Positions 1 through 6,562 of a stretch of 9,658 bases of DNA are shown here, piece after piece. This DNA comes from Pseudomonadota bacterium (GTDB lineage: Bacteria; Pseudomonadota; Gammaproteobacteria; SZUA-229): positions 1-9,658 of the forward strand of contig JAUPMA010000152.1 of NCBI GenBank assembly GCA_030836935.1. Direction: 5' to 3'. Every line of letters begins with the position of its first letter. Positions within the stretch are counted from its first letter, which is position 1. The notes below the pieces were generated by a model. The model saw only the letters and a program-made list of their open reading frames with translations. It searched no databases and was not told where the DNA came from. The position numbers and the translations under genes were made by a program.

Positions 1-4
1 ATAT

Positions 5-475
5 TCAGGCTCGATGATAAGGATGATTTTTCAGTACCGACCAGGCACGATATAATTGTTCGGCAACAATGATTCTGACCAATGGATGGGGAAAAGTCAG
101 TGCAGATAATGACCAGTATTCGTGCGCCAGATCACGACATTCCGCTGACAGACCTTCCGGACCGCCCACCAGCAGGGCAATATCCTGACCCGATTGCATC
201 CATTCGCCGAGCCGTACTGCAAGTTGTTCAGTGCTGAAAGCCTTGCCCCTGACATCCAGCGCCACGACATGCGCACCCCTGGCAATGGCAGCCTGCAATT
301 GCTGGCCTTCGTCCTGGAGAATGCGCGCAACATCGGCATTTTTGCCGCGTTTTCCGGCTGGTATTTCTTTCAGTTCCAGCCGTGCCTCCGGCGGCATGCG
401 CCGGGCGTATTCGCTGTAACCGGCTTCCACCCAGTCCGGCATTTTCTGGCCAACTGCCAGAAGCTGGATTTTCAT
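5..475 (-). CDS. rlmH: 23S rRNA (pseudouridine1915-N3)-methyltransferase RlmH
   Basis: 156 residues, full length for the family (the E. coli protein has 155) and readily alignable to it from the first residue. RlmH is a small SPOUT-fold, SAM-dependent enzyme that methylates pseudouridine 1915 in helix 69 of 23S rRNA on assembled 70S ribosomes. Visible landmarks are the [11 protein letters not shown] stretch (about 38-48), the SAM-binding loop [10 protein letters not shown] (101-110), the LTFPHPLVR segment (about 126-134) and the C-terminal YHR of the active site (153-155). The start follows the rsfS stop by 15 bases, with only a weak AGG-type ribosome site, so it is probably translated after rsfS on the same message. 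The stop lies 4 bases from the window edge, so the downstream neighbour (often mrdA) is not seen. Identification is very secure. Confidence 0.98.
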   Translation of the reverse strand: MKIQLLAVGQKMPDWVEAGYSEYARRMPPEARLELKEIPAGKRGKNADVARILQDEGQQLQAAIARGAHVVALDVRGKAFSTEQLAVRLGEWMQSGQDIALLVGGPEGLSAECRDLAHEYWSLSALTFPHPLVRIIVAEQLYRAWSVLKNHPYHRA

Positions 476-490
476 GCGGCCTGCCTGCTG

Positions 491-844
491 TTACTGACTG
501 GCGATGCGTTTGCCTGTCTTTTCTTCCACGCCCCAGAGTTTTTCCAGGCCATAAAACTCGCGTACCTGGGGTTGCATCACATGCACCACAATATCGCCAA
601 GATCTACCAGCACCCATTCCGCTTCTGCTTCGCCTTCCATACCCAATGGCATGGCACCCGCTTGTTTGGCTTTCTCGGCAACATGATCGGCAATGGATTT
701 GACGTGGCGGCTGGAGGTGCCACTGGCGATGATCATCAGGTCGGTAAAACTGGTTTTGCCCCTGACGTCGAGCTGGACGATTTTTTCACCCTTGATATCT
801 TCAATGGCGGCGATTACCACTTGCTTCAGTTTTTCAAATTGCAT
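491..844 (-). CDS. rsfS: Ribosome silencing factor RsfS (Iojap/YbeB family)
   Basis: 117 residues. RsfS binds ribosomal protein L14 on the free 50S subunit and blocks joining to 30S, lowering translation in stationary phase or starvation. The family core is complete: [11 protein letters not shown] (25-35), the [14 protein letters not shown] segment (42-55), [14 protein letters not shown] (77-90) and FYGLEKLW (97-104). The E. coli protein ends just after this LEKLW motif, whereas this one has about 12 further polar residues. The start overlaps the end of nadD by 19 bases and is preceded by a strong Shine-Dalgarno sequence lying within nadD, so it can load ribosomes itself. It pairs with rlmH, another late 50S-acting factor, as in most gammaproteobacteria. 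Confidence 0.97.
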   Translation of the reverse strand: MQFEKLKQVVIAAIEDIKGEKIVQLDVRGKTSFTDLMIIASGTSSRHVKSIADHVAEKAKQAGAMPLGMEGEAEAEWVLVDLGDIVVHVMQPQVREFYGLEKLWGVEEKTGKRIASQ

Positions 845-1479
845 GCTTCTCCTTCCCGGTGCTGACCCAAAAAATCAATAATCGAATCCGGCAGTAAATA
901 ACGGGTACTTAACCCCTGCTGCATACATTCACGAATGCGACTGGCCGAAATATCCAGCTGGGTGACGGATTGTAACAGGATCACGCCATGCAGACCGTTG
1001 CGAAGCGAGTGTGCATCATGACTGATACACGCGGCTACTGCGGCTGGCTGGGCTGGCAGACTGGTCAATTCAGCTCCCGGTCTTGTCATGACGATGATAT
1101 GACATAAGCCCAGTATAGCCTGCCACTCTTTCCACTGCGTGAACCCGGCAAAGGCATCACTGCCCAGCAGCAGACACAGGGCTGCATCCGGAAAATCACA
1201 ACGCAAATCCGCCAGCGTATCCACCATGAATGACGGGCCATCACGCCGGAGCTCGCGTTCATCCAGCACGAACCCGGGTTCATCCGCAATGGCCAGTTGT
1301 ATCAGTTTCTTGCGCGTGTCTGCATCCAGCCAGGGCCGGGTGCGATGCGGTGGTTGCCGGTTCGGCAAGAAACGCACTTCATCCAGCCCGGCCTGCTGCA
1401 TCACTTCCAGTGCCGGACGCAGATGCCCGTAGTGAACAGGATCAAAAGTGCCGCCGAGAACGCCGATGAGTTTGCTCAT
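826..1479 (-). CDS. nadD: Nicotinate-nucleotide adenylyltransferase NadD
   Basis: 217 residues, normal for the family (E. coli 213). It transfers AMP from ATP to nicotinate mononucleotide, giving deamido-NAD, the central step of de novo and salvage NAD synthesis in the cytoplasm. Nucleotidyltransferase landmarks are present: [12 protein letters not shown] (9-20) with the (T/H)xxH-type ATP-binding histidines, PPHR (43-46), [13 protein letters not shown] (72-84) for substrate contact, LLGSDAF (104-110) and the C-terminal ISASRIRE motif (177-184), the family's ISxTxxR. No good Shine-Dalgarno sequence precedes the ATG; the start is set by the conserved N-terminus. It lies 124 bases downstream of proA and overlaps rsfS by 19 bases. 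Placement with rsfS and rlmH is a conserved bacterial arrangement. Confidence 0.97.
   Translation of the reverse strand: MSKLIGVLGGTFDPVHYGHLRPALEVMQQAGLDEVRFLPNRQPPHRTRPWLDADTRKKLIQLAIADEPGFVLDERELRRDGPSFMVDTLADLRCDFPDAALCLLLGSDAFAGFTQWKEWQAILGLCHIIVMTRPGAELTSLPAQPAAVAACISHDAHSLRNGLHGVILLQSVTQLDISASRIRECMQQGLSTRYLLPDSIIDFLGQHREGEACNLKN
849..854 (-). promoter_or_regulatory. Strong ribosome binding site of rsfS
   Basis: On the minus strand this reads AAGGAG, 4 bases upstream of the rsfS ATG and just inside the 3' end of the nadD coding region. It is the clearest Shine-Dalgarno sequence in the window and supports the ATG ending at 844 over any alternative. It also lets rsfS be translated independently of nadD despite the overlap. 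Confidence 0.8.
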
Positions 1480-1603
1480 GTCAAAAGTTGAAAGCAGGTT
1501 CCGGAGTTCCAGGAAAAATTTTGCATTCGCATACTGAATTTTCAGGGACGAAATTATTCAGCACTTTATTTGCATTCATTTGCGGTAATCTTTTTTGAAA
1601 AAA
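1480..1603 (-). other. proA-nadD intergenic region without a recognised element
   Basis: A 124-base AT-rich gap. I looked on the minus strand for a promoter and a terminator. There are AT-rich hexamers resembling -10 boxes (an AATAAT, for example) but no acceptable -35 at a proper distance. There is a short T6-C-A6 tract just after the proA stop, but no GC stem preceding a T run. A small inverted repeat, CTGAA-TT-TTCAG at 1534-1545, is too short to interpret. The gap may be an untranslated spacer in one transcript. Confidence 0.3.
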
Positions 1604-2866
1604 TCAGACCCGGATATGGCCATCACCAAGCACAATGTATTTCAGCGTGGTCAGTCCTTCCAGTCCCACCGGACCGCGGGCATGAAGCTTGTCGGTACTG
1701 ATGCCGATTTCTGCGCCCAGCCCGTATTCAAAACCGTCGGCAAATCGTGTGGAGGCATTCACCATCACCGAACTTGAATCGACTTCGCGCAGAAAACGGC
1801 GTGCGCGTGTGTAATCTTCGGTGATGATGGCATCGGTGTGATGTGAACCATACATGTTGATATGTTCAATGGCTTCATCCAGTGACGTCACCACACGTAT
1901 CGATAAAATCGCCGCAAGATATTCTGTTGCCCAGTCTTCTTCAGTGGCGCTGTTGATGCCGGAAATAATTTCGCGGGTTTTTTTGCAACCGCGCAATTCC
2001 ACATTCTTTTCACGATACAGCCTTGCCAGCTCCGGCAAAACATTTTTTGCTGCCGCTTCATGTACCAGCAGCGTTTCCATGGCGTTGCATACGCCATAAC
2101 GATGCGTCTTGGCGTTCACGGCAACCCTGATGGCCTTGGCCATATCGGCGCGTTCGTCAATGTACACATGACAAATCCCGTCAAGATGCTTGATCACCGG
2201 TACCCTGGCTTCGTTGCTGATGCGCTCGGTCAGACTTTTGCCACCGCGCGGAATAATCACATCAACAAATTCCTTTGCTGTAATCAGTTCGCCTACTACT
2301 GCGCGATCCGTGGTTTCGATTACCTGCACCGCTTCCGCTGGCAAACCGGCTTTCAGCAGGCCCTGGCGAATGCATCGGGCAATTGCCTGATTGGAATGAA
2401 TAGCCTCGGAGCCACCGCGTAAAATGGTGGCATTGCCGGATTTCAGGCACAGGCCCGCCGCATCCGCCGTGACATTGGGTCGTGATTCGTAAATGATGCC
2501 GATAACACCGAGCGGCACGCGCATGCGCCCGACCTGAATGCCGCTGGGGCGATAGGCCATGCCGCTGATTTCGCCTACCGGATCGGGCAAGGCGGCAATC
2601 TGCCGCAAACCTTCTGCCATGGCCTTGATGCGCGCGTCATTCAGCAGCAGGCGATCCAGCATGGCATCGTCCAGGCCGCCGGCCTTGCCGGTGGCGATAT
2701 CTTTCGCGTTTTCGGTTTTTAATGTTGCCGCCGATTGTTCAATGGCATCAGCCATGGCCAGCAGTGCCGTGTTTTTGGCAGCCGTTTCACTGCGCGACAG
2801 AATCACCGCCGCCACGCGCGCCTGGCGACCCATGACCTGCATACAGGATTTGATGTTTTCAGACAT
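1604..2866 (-). CDS. proA: Gamma-glutamyl phosphate reductase ProA
   Basis: 420 residues (E. coli 417). This NADPH-dependent enzyme of the aldehyde dehydrogenase superfamily reduces gamma-glutamyl phosphate to glutamate-5-semialdehyde, the second step of proline synthesis. Seen in order: the Rossmann-side stretch [16 protein letters not shown] (120-135), [13 protein letters not shown] (143-155), the catalytic cysteine in [12 protein letters not shown] (Cys260), the family signature starting [12 protein letters not shown] and ending SHHTDAI (326-347), and the closing [19 protein letters not shown] region (370-388). All key residues are present, so it should be active. It is separated by 78 bases from the DUF1631 gene, with a hairpin and a candidate promoter in the gap, so it may begin its own unit with nadD-rsfS-rlmH. 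The partner kinase ProB is not in the window. Confidence 0.98.
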   Translation of the reverse strand: MSENIKSCMQVMGRQARVAAVILSRSETAAKNTALLAMADAIEQSAATLKTENAKDIATGKAGGLDDAMLDRLLLNDARIKAMAEGLRQIAALPDPVGEISGMAYRPSGIQVGRMRVPLGVIGIIYESRPNVTADAAGLCLKSGNATILRGGSEAIHSNQAIARCIRQGLLKAGLPAEAVQVIETTDRAVVGELITAKEFVDVIIPRGGKSLTERISNEARVPVIKHLDGICHVYIDERADMAKAIRVAVNAKTHRYGVCNAMETLLVHEAAAKNVLPELARLYREKNVELRGCKKTREIISGINSATEEDWATEYLAAILSIRVVTSLDEAIEHINMYGSHHTDAIITEDYTRARRFLREVDSSSVMVNASTRFADGFEYGLGAEIGISTDKLHARGPVGLEGLTTLKYIVLGDGHIRV

Positions 2867-2898
2867 ATTGCGTGCAATCAGATGAAATGATTGCGGGG

Positions 2899-2927
2899 AT
2901 GATACAGGCTTCGCTGAATCAAGTCAG
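2899..2927 (-). promoter_or_regulatory. Candidate sigma70-type promoter for proA
   Basis: On the minus strand a CTGACT (4 of 6 to TTGACA, at 2922-2927) is followed after 17 bases by TATCAT (5 of 6 to TATAAT, at 2899-2904). This would start transcription about 25 bases before the proA ATG. Spacing and position are right and it sits exactly at the boundary between the accessory pair and the proA-nadD-rsfS-rlmH block. The -35 lies within the hairpin at 2907-2934. This is a consensus match only and could be chance. Confidence 0.4.
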
Positions 2928-2934
2928 CGCAGCC
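2907..2934 (-). repeat. Hairpin between the DUF1631 gene and proA
   Basis: Two 11-base arms (2907-2917 and 2924-2934), complementary at 10 of 11 positions, separated by a 6-base loop. In the minus-strand transcript the stem is GGCTGCGCTGA pairing with TCAGCGAAGCC. It begins 11 bases after the DUF1631 stop. No T run follows, so it is not a canonical intrinsic terminator. It could stabilise the 3' end of the upstream message, attenuate read-through, or be an operator, since it overlaps the candidate proA -35. Confidence 0.6.
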
Positions 2935-2944
2935 AGGCCGGCAT

Positions 2945-5644
2945 TCATCGCTGAATACTGGTCAGGGCGGAACGCAGTGCGTGATCGAAAACCGAGTGTT
3001 GCATGATGATGCCGGAAGCACCACGCTCAAGCTCCCCGGCAAATACTTCGGCATCCTTTTCCACCACTACATTACCCAGGTGATCGACAAACACCATGGT
3101 GGCATCCTGCATCAGGATTACAGCCAGCTTCAGCCGGCGTACTGGCCGGTTTTCACCGTTATAAACAATGAACCAGGCACCAGGCTGCACATCGGCCGGC
3201 AACTTCGCCAGCTTGCTGCGCGCCGCCGCTTCGGGGGAGATAACCGCTTCGGCTTCCCCGGCACCGGTTTCGTCTGGCGCTTCCCCGACCGTTTCGGCCA
3301 TGGCTTCGGCAGCGGGCACAGTGGTTGCCTCCTGCTCTTCCTGTTCGACCGGCGCAGCAGCTGTCCCGGCTACCGGTTCTTCAACTGGCGGCGCAACTTC
3401 GGCGGCAGATGAGGCCGTCATGGCGACCGCCTCTTCCTTGCCGGTTTTTTCTGCTGCGGCACGCTGCACATCCAGCTTGCTGTAGGTATCGCGCAGGTCG
3501 TTTATGGCCTGTTCAATCACGGTGCCGGACTTGCGGTTTTTCTTCAGCTTTTCACTGACCGACTGGATAATGTCTTCGTAACTCAACCCCAGATCTTCCA
3601 GCTCGGCCATGGAGTGATGCGGCTGCACGCTTTCGATGACCTTCGACAGGATCATCAGCATTTCCACCCATTCATCATTGGCTTTGCCGGCACGCAGGTA
3701 ATGATTGAACATCAGGCTGGGCCAGATTTTCAGCACCAGCACCCGAATACCGGGCGCCAGCTCCTTGCCGAGGGTGATTTTGCGAATTTCCTGCAATACC
3801 ACGTTGCGCGCATGCGTGTGCTTCACCTGTTCCTGCGACTGTCTTTCCGTATTGCGCGCCTGCTCATAAATGCGATCAGTCAGCGCCTTGATGGCCTCCA
3901 GCGCCACGCTGAAGGCGCTGATGTCCTCGTTGTAATCCTTGAGCAGGGTTTTGACGATGGCATTGAGTTCAATGTACACCACGTCCTTGTGATCGCTGAC
4001 ACCGACACCGGCTTCGGCAATGCGATCGAGCAGCTGCCGCGCCGGATGCTGGTCATCCACAAAGAATTCTGCATCCAGCATGGCGGCCTTGATGATGGGA
4101 ATCTGCAGGCTCAGCAACAGTGCCTTGATGGTATCGTTGATGCCCCTGTCTTCAATAATGGCGTCGAAAATGAGCTTGATGAAATCGATGGTTTTTTCAG
4201 AAATCTGATTGACGCGCTTGCTGACAATGCCACCACTGCGTTCACCAATACTGGCCAGAACGGCCTTCTTGATGGCGCCGGCATCAAACTGCAAAGTCGC
4301 CTGGGGCGACACCTCGACAACATTCTGCATGCCGGACAGGGCACTGACTACTTCCTGCCGGGTGTAATACACGGCCGTATCGATACTACCGCTGCCACCG
4401 CCATCTGCCGTGGCCGGATCGCCACCCAGAAAGCCCGAAATACTTTGCCGGATATGACCAGCCGGCAATCCGGCTGACAGGCGCTGGTCATCATGGCCAG
4501 TTGCCGTAGCGGCCTGTCCACCAGGCCGGCCACTGCCGCCGGGTTGTCCGCCCCCCGTACCGCCCTGACCGGAGGCCAGACCTCCAGCAGCACCACCTGA
4601 TCCACCACCAACTGCCATACCACCACCCGGTACACCACCGCCCGGTACACCACCGCCCGATGCACCACCACCCGCTGCCGCGCCAGCCGTTGCATAACCG
4701 GCGGCACCGCTGCCGGCCATGCCGCCCGCTGCCTGGCCGGCCGGGTAGCCATACCCGCCTGCGGCATAACCACCACCGCCGGTTGCAGGCGCGGTGTAAT
4801 AACCGCCACTCTGCCCGCCACGGCCCAGCGGCCCCTGGGTTTGGGCCGGTGTCAGTAGTTCATCGACAGCCGGTGGCTGATGGGCCGTGCGCTGGCGGTT
4901 GTCGCGGGGATCACGGCGAATCTTTCCGGTATGTTCGATTTGCGGCAGGATACCGGCACGAATCATCAGGCCATTCAGATCGTCGTAAAGATTCTTGATG
5001 TGCTTGAGCAGTTCGCTGTCAAACAGCTTGTACAGGATGATCTTGTTATCCTTGTCAAAATCACTGATTGTCAGCGCTTCCTGAAAGGCTTCGCAGATAT
5101 GCTGCGGATCAAGCGCCTTGGGATGAAAAATGTTCCGGTTCTGCAGGGCCAGATGTTCCAGCCGGGCCTCGAGGTGTGCCAGCTCCTCGCGGTATTCCAC
5201 GGTCGCCTTGCCGCTGATGGTGGTCAGCGTCACCATTTCATCCATTTCATCCTGGTCAATCAGGCTCAATCCGGTCTGCCCGGCCGCAGTATGGTGCTTC
5301 TTTTTCGGCAGCTCCCTGGATATGGCTACCGGTTTCAGAAACTTGTTCAGTTCGGCAAAGAAATTCTTGCCGACCATTTCACGTTGCTTGCGCAACGCAT
5401 TCATGAATTCAAACAGCCGGTTTTGCTCAGCGGTATTTTTGGCATGATCGGCAGACTGGAACAGATATTCATCGGCGTTAACAAACAGCTGCGCCATTTT
5501 GCTGGAAAAGAAAACCTCCAGTTGCGACAGAATCGCTTCCACCAGCTCTGCATGAACAGGCGCCGCGTGCAGGTCTGCACGGTTAATTTCCTGTCCGGTT
5601 TTTTTCTGTCCGGGTGGGGTCTGGTTTGGGGTATCGTCTGTCAT
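2945..5644 (-). CDS. DUF1631 family protein with glycine-rich linker and C-terminal PilZ-like domain
   Basis: 899 residues, recognised as the DUF1631 family, whose biochemical role I do not know. There is no signal peptide and no membrane segment, so it is probably cytoplasmic. Visible parts: a charged helical N-terminal region (about 27-245); a proline- and glycine-rich linker (about 250-420) whose centre, 271-385, is nearly all G, A, S, Q and P, with GGGVP repeats at 330-342; a helical core (about 425-725) with family-like segments such as LIFDAIIEDRGIND (491-504), KAAMLDAEFFVDDQHPARQLLD (519-540) and IRVLVLKIWPSLM (633-645); an acidic Ala/Glu/Pro linker (about 735-805); and a C-terminal beta-rich segment (808-899) typical of this family, PilZ-like in pattern but without the RxxxR and DxSxxG pair. 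It follows a canonical pilZ gene by 69 bases, suggesting a c-di-GMP-related job; that link is inference. The Shine-Dalgarno sequence is weak. The linker is unusually long. Confidence 0.85.
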   Translation of the reverse strand: MTDDTPNQTPPGQKKTGQEINRADLHAAPVHAELVEAILSQLEVFFSSKMAQLFVNADEYLFQSADHAKNTAEQNRLFEFMNALRKQREMVGKNFFAELNKFLKPVAISRELPKKKHHTAAGQTGLSLIDQDEMDEMVTLTTISGKATVEYREELAHLEARLEHLALQNRNIFHPKALDPQHICEAFQEALTISDFDKDNKIILYKLFDSELLKHIKNLYDDLNGLMIRAGILPQIEHTGKIRRDPRDNRQRTAHQPPAVDELLTPAQTQGPLGRGGQSGGYYTAPATGGGGYAAGGYGYPAGQAAGGMAGSGAAGYATAGAAAGGGASGGGVPGGGVPGGGMAVGGGSGGAAGGLASGQGGTGGGQPGGSGRPGGQAATATGHDDQRLSAGLPAGHIRQSISGFLGGDPATADGGGSGSIDTAVYYTRQEVVSALSGMQNVVEVSPQATLQFDAGAIKKAVLASIGERSGGIVSKRVNQISEKTIDFIKLIFDAIIEDRGINDTIKALLLSLQIPIIKAAMLDAEFFVDDQHPARQLLDRIAEAGVGVSDHKDVVYIELNAIVKTLLKDYNEDISAFSVALEAIKALTDRIYEQARNTERQSQEQVKHTHARNVVLQEIRKITLGKELAPGIRVLVLKIWPSLMFNHYLRAGKANDEWVEMLMILSKVIESVQPHHSMAELEDLGLSYEDIIQSVSEKLKKNRKSGTVIEQAINDLRDTYSKLDVQRAAAEKTGKEEAVAMTASSAAEVAPPVEEPVAGTAAAPVEQEEQEATTVPAAEAMAETVGEAPDETGAGEAEAVISPEAAARSKLAKLPADVQPGAWFIVYNGENRPVRRLKLAVILMQDATMVFVDHLGNVVVEKDAEVFAGELERGASGIIMQHSVFDHALRSALTSIQR
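4492..4834 (-). repeat. Low-complexity glycine-rich linker coding region
   Basis: Within the DUF1631 gene, this stretch encodes residues about 271-385, almost entirely Gly, Ala, Ser, Gln and Pro with a few Tyr near the start (GGYYTAPATGGGGYAAGGYG). On the plus strand it is made of CCACC, CCGCC and GGCCxG-type runs. Such a tract is a likely disordered flexible tether and is prone to length change by slippage. It also creates spurious open frames on both strands. Confidence 0.85.
4623..4667 (-). repeat. 15-bp tandem repeat, three copies, encoding GGGVP-type units
   Basis: Units at 4623-4637, 4638-4652 and 4653-4667. The first two differ at one base (CCACCCGGTACACCA against CCGCCCGGTACACCA), and the third differs from the second at two positions. 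The period of five codons keeps frame, so gain or loss of a unit changes linker length by five residues without breaking the protein. Confidence 0.85.
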
Positions 5645-5713
5645 CCGTCACATCTTGCCTGGTCAAATTTCGTACCGTAATTTCATCAACACCGGGGTTC
5701 TTTCAATGGATGA

Positions 5714-6007
5714 CTAATGATCATCATCCAGTTCAATAAAAATATATGCCAGACCTATGCCCTGGGGTGCTGTATGCACAACAACAGCTTCGTTGGATGG
5801 CAGGGTTGTTTTTTCTGCTGAATTGCCGGTCAGCACGATTGTCACCAGCTCACCCAGTACAGGCCGCAACTCGCTGCTGATTAAAACAAACATGCCGCCA
5901 TCACTGATATCGCGGGTCACTGCATGATGGCGTTCGCCGGACGGATAGGTCAGTTCGACATCCAGATGCAGGGGATAACGGGGTGATTTGCGAAGCTCTC
6001 TGGACAT
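5714..6007 (-). CDS. Single-domain PilZ protein, predicted c-di-GMP receptor
   Basis: 97 residues, a stand-alone PilZ domain. PilZ domains bind cyclic di-GMP and pass the signal to motility, adhesion or exopolysaccharide machinery. Both halves of the binding signature are present: RKSPR (6-10) fits RxxxR, and DISDGG (33-38) fits (D/N)xSxxG, so ligand binding is expected. A Gly-Ile-Gly-Leu turn near 83-86 fits the last strands of the barrel. The protein ends in an acidic ELDDDH tail. A Shine-Dalgarno AAGG (6015-6018) lies 7 bases before the ATG. It is the probable first gene of a unit with the DUF1631 gene 69 bases downstream. The specific target is unknown. Confidence 0.9.
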   Translation of the reverse strand: MSRELRKSPRYPLHLDVELTYPSGERHHAVTRDISDGGMFVLISSELRPVLGELVTIVLTGNSAEKTTLPSNEAVVVHTAPQGIGLAYIFIELDDDH

Positions 6008-6026
6008 TTATATGCCTTATGAAACC

Positions 6027-6048
6027 GCAACCGGTTCCGGCAGGTTGC
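6027..6048 (-). repeat. Inverted repeat in the pilZ leader
   Basis: GCAACC (6027-6032) and GGTTGC (6043-6048) form 6-base complementary arms around a 10-base loop, 19 bases before the pilZ ATG and just upstream of its ribosome site. It could be a leader hairpin or a regulator-binding site; the arms are short and chance is possible. Confidence 0.3.
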
Positions 6049-6073
6049 AGGAAATTATTTCTGCCTGTTCAGG

Positions 6074-6102
6074 ATAATAGTCAACATTATGCAGTCTGCC
6101 CA
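6074..6102 (-). promoter_or_regulatory. Candidate promoter for the pilZ-DUF1631 pair
   Basis: In the 149-base gap before pilZ, the minus strand has TGGGCA (4 of 6, 6097-6102) and TATTAT (5 of 6, 6074-6079) spaced by 17 bases. An overlapping alternative is TTGACT (5 of 6, 6079-6084) with AATAAT (5 of 6, 6054-6059), but its 19-base spacer is long. Either would give a leader of about 40-70 bases containing the inverted repeat at 6027-6048. The gap size and the upstream terminator-like hairpin support a transcription start here; the exact boxes are uncertain. Confidence 0.35.
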
Positions 6103-6123
6103 TCACCCGAACAGGTTGTCATG

Positions 6124-6141
6124 AAAAACATCACCCTGATG
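6124..6141 (-). terminator. Weak intrinsic terminator after the exported-protein gene
   Basis: In the minus-strand transcript a CATCA-GGG-TGATG hairpin (6129-6141) is followed directly by five T residues (6124-6128), beginning about 15 bases after the stop codon of the exported-protein gene. The layout is that of an intrinsic terminator, but the stem is only 5 pairs with 2 GC, so termination would be partial at best. Confidence 0.4.
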
Positions 6142-6156
6142 ATAACCAGCCGCTGT

Positions 6157-6516
6157 TTATTCCTTGCTCCGGCGACGTTGCGGATACATGACTGCCAGCA
6201 TATTGGGCATGGCCATGTACATGGTTTCGTCGGGATATTTCGTGCAATGGCGATCCAGCCAGGCCAATGCGCCCGGCATATCGGATTCACCAAGAATATT
6301 GTAGGTATCGGGCGTACTCCGGTTAACGGCCGTGAGATAACCCATGATCCAGTTCTTGTAGGAAATTTCTTCAAAACCGCCAGCCTTGCGTGCCGCAAGA
6401 TAGGTAGAGCAATTTTGCCGGCCGACGCCATAAATCCAGTACGTTCCGTGTTCATCCGCTGCCAGCACCGGCAGCGCCAGACCGGCACAGAGCAAGAAAA
6501 GAAATGTGTTTTTCAT
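6157..6516 (-). CDS. Small exported protein with two cysteines, function unknown
   Basis: 119 residues from the chosen start. Residues 1-19 form a clear signal peptide: basic MKN, hydrophobic TFLFLLCAGLALPV, then an LA cleavage site before ADEHG. The mature protein of about 100 residues is predicted to be periplasmic, with two cysteines (Cys36 in QNCSTYL and Cys91 in RHCTKYP) placed to form one disulfide. The core around NWIMGYLTAVN and the spacing of the cysteines recall small periplasmic Rap1a/HdeA-like proteins, but I cannot assign a family. The open frame extends 21 codons upstream to 6579, overlapping the kinase gene. I chose the inner ATG because only it puts the signal peptide at the N-terminus. 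The gene lies 46 bases after the kinase and probably shares its transcript. Confidence 0.8.
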   Translation of the reverse strand: MKNTFLFLLCAGLALPVLAADEHGTYWIYGVGRQNCSTYLAARKAGGFEEISYKNWIMGYLTAVNRSTPDTYNILGESDMPGALAWLDRHCTKYPDETMYMAMPNMLAVMYPQRRRSKE

Positions 6517-6528
6517 AATCACCACTTT

Positions 6529-6553
6529 CGCGTCCTTCTGCACCGCGTCCTTC
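6529..6553 (-). repeat. 10-bp direct repeat with Shine-Dalgarno-like core before the exported-protein gene
   Basis: The minus-strand sequence GAAGGACGCG occurs at 6544-6553 and 6529-6538, with a 15-base period. Each copy contains AAGGA, but the nearer is about 17 bases from the chosen ATG, too far for a normal ribosome site; a nearer GTGGTG may serve instead. The repeat lies in the short gap after the kinase stop. Confidence 0.55.
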
Positions 6554-6562
6554 AATCCATGA

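Noticed and set aside
194..865. Plus-strand open frame of 223 codons across rlmH and rsfS
   Set aside because: It runs antisense across two secure conserved genes; its Phe/His-rich translation is typical of a reverse-complement shadow.
1520..1577. TTTGCATTC repeated at 1520-1528 and 1569-1577 before nadD
   Set aside because: Nine bases in an AT-rich gap at 49-base spacing, with no further structure; chance is likely.
3614..4477. Long plus-strand open frame of 287 codons opposite the DUF1631 gene
   Set aside because: It is the antisense shadow of a well-supported protein. It has no ribosome site, its translation is rich in His, Gln and Asn in a non-domain pattern, and no family is recognised.
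4348..4821. Minus-strand open frame of 157 codons in the glycine-rich tract
   Set aside because: It is an alternative frame of low-complexity DNA, giving repeated Val/Arg/Tyr words that derive from the 15-bp units.
4880..5680. Plus-strand open frame of 266 codons opposite the DUF1631 N-terminal region
   Set aside because: Antisense shadow in the same gene, without a recognisable domain or start signals.
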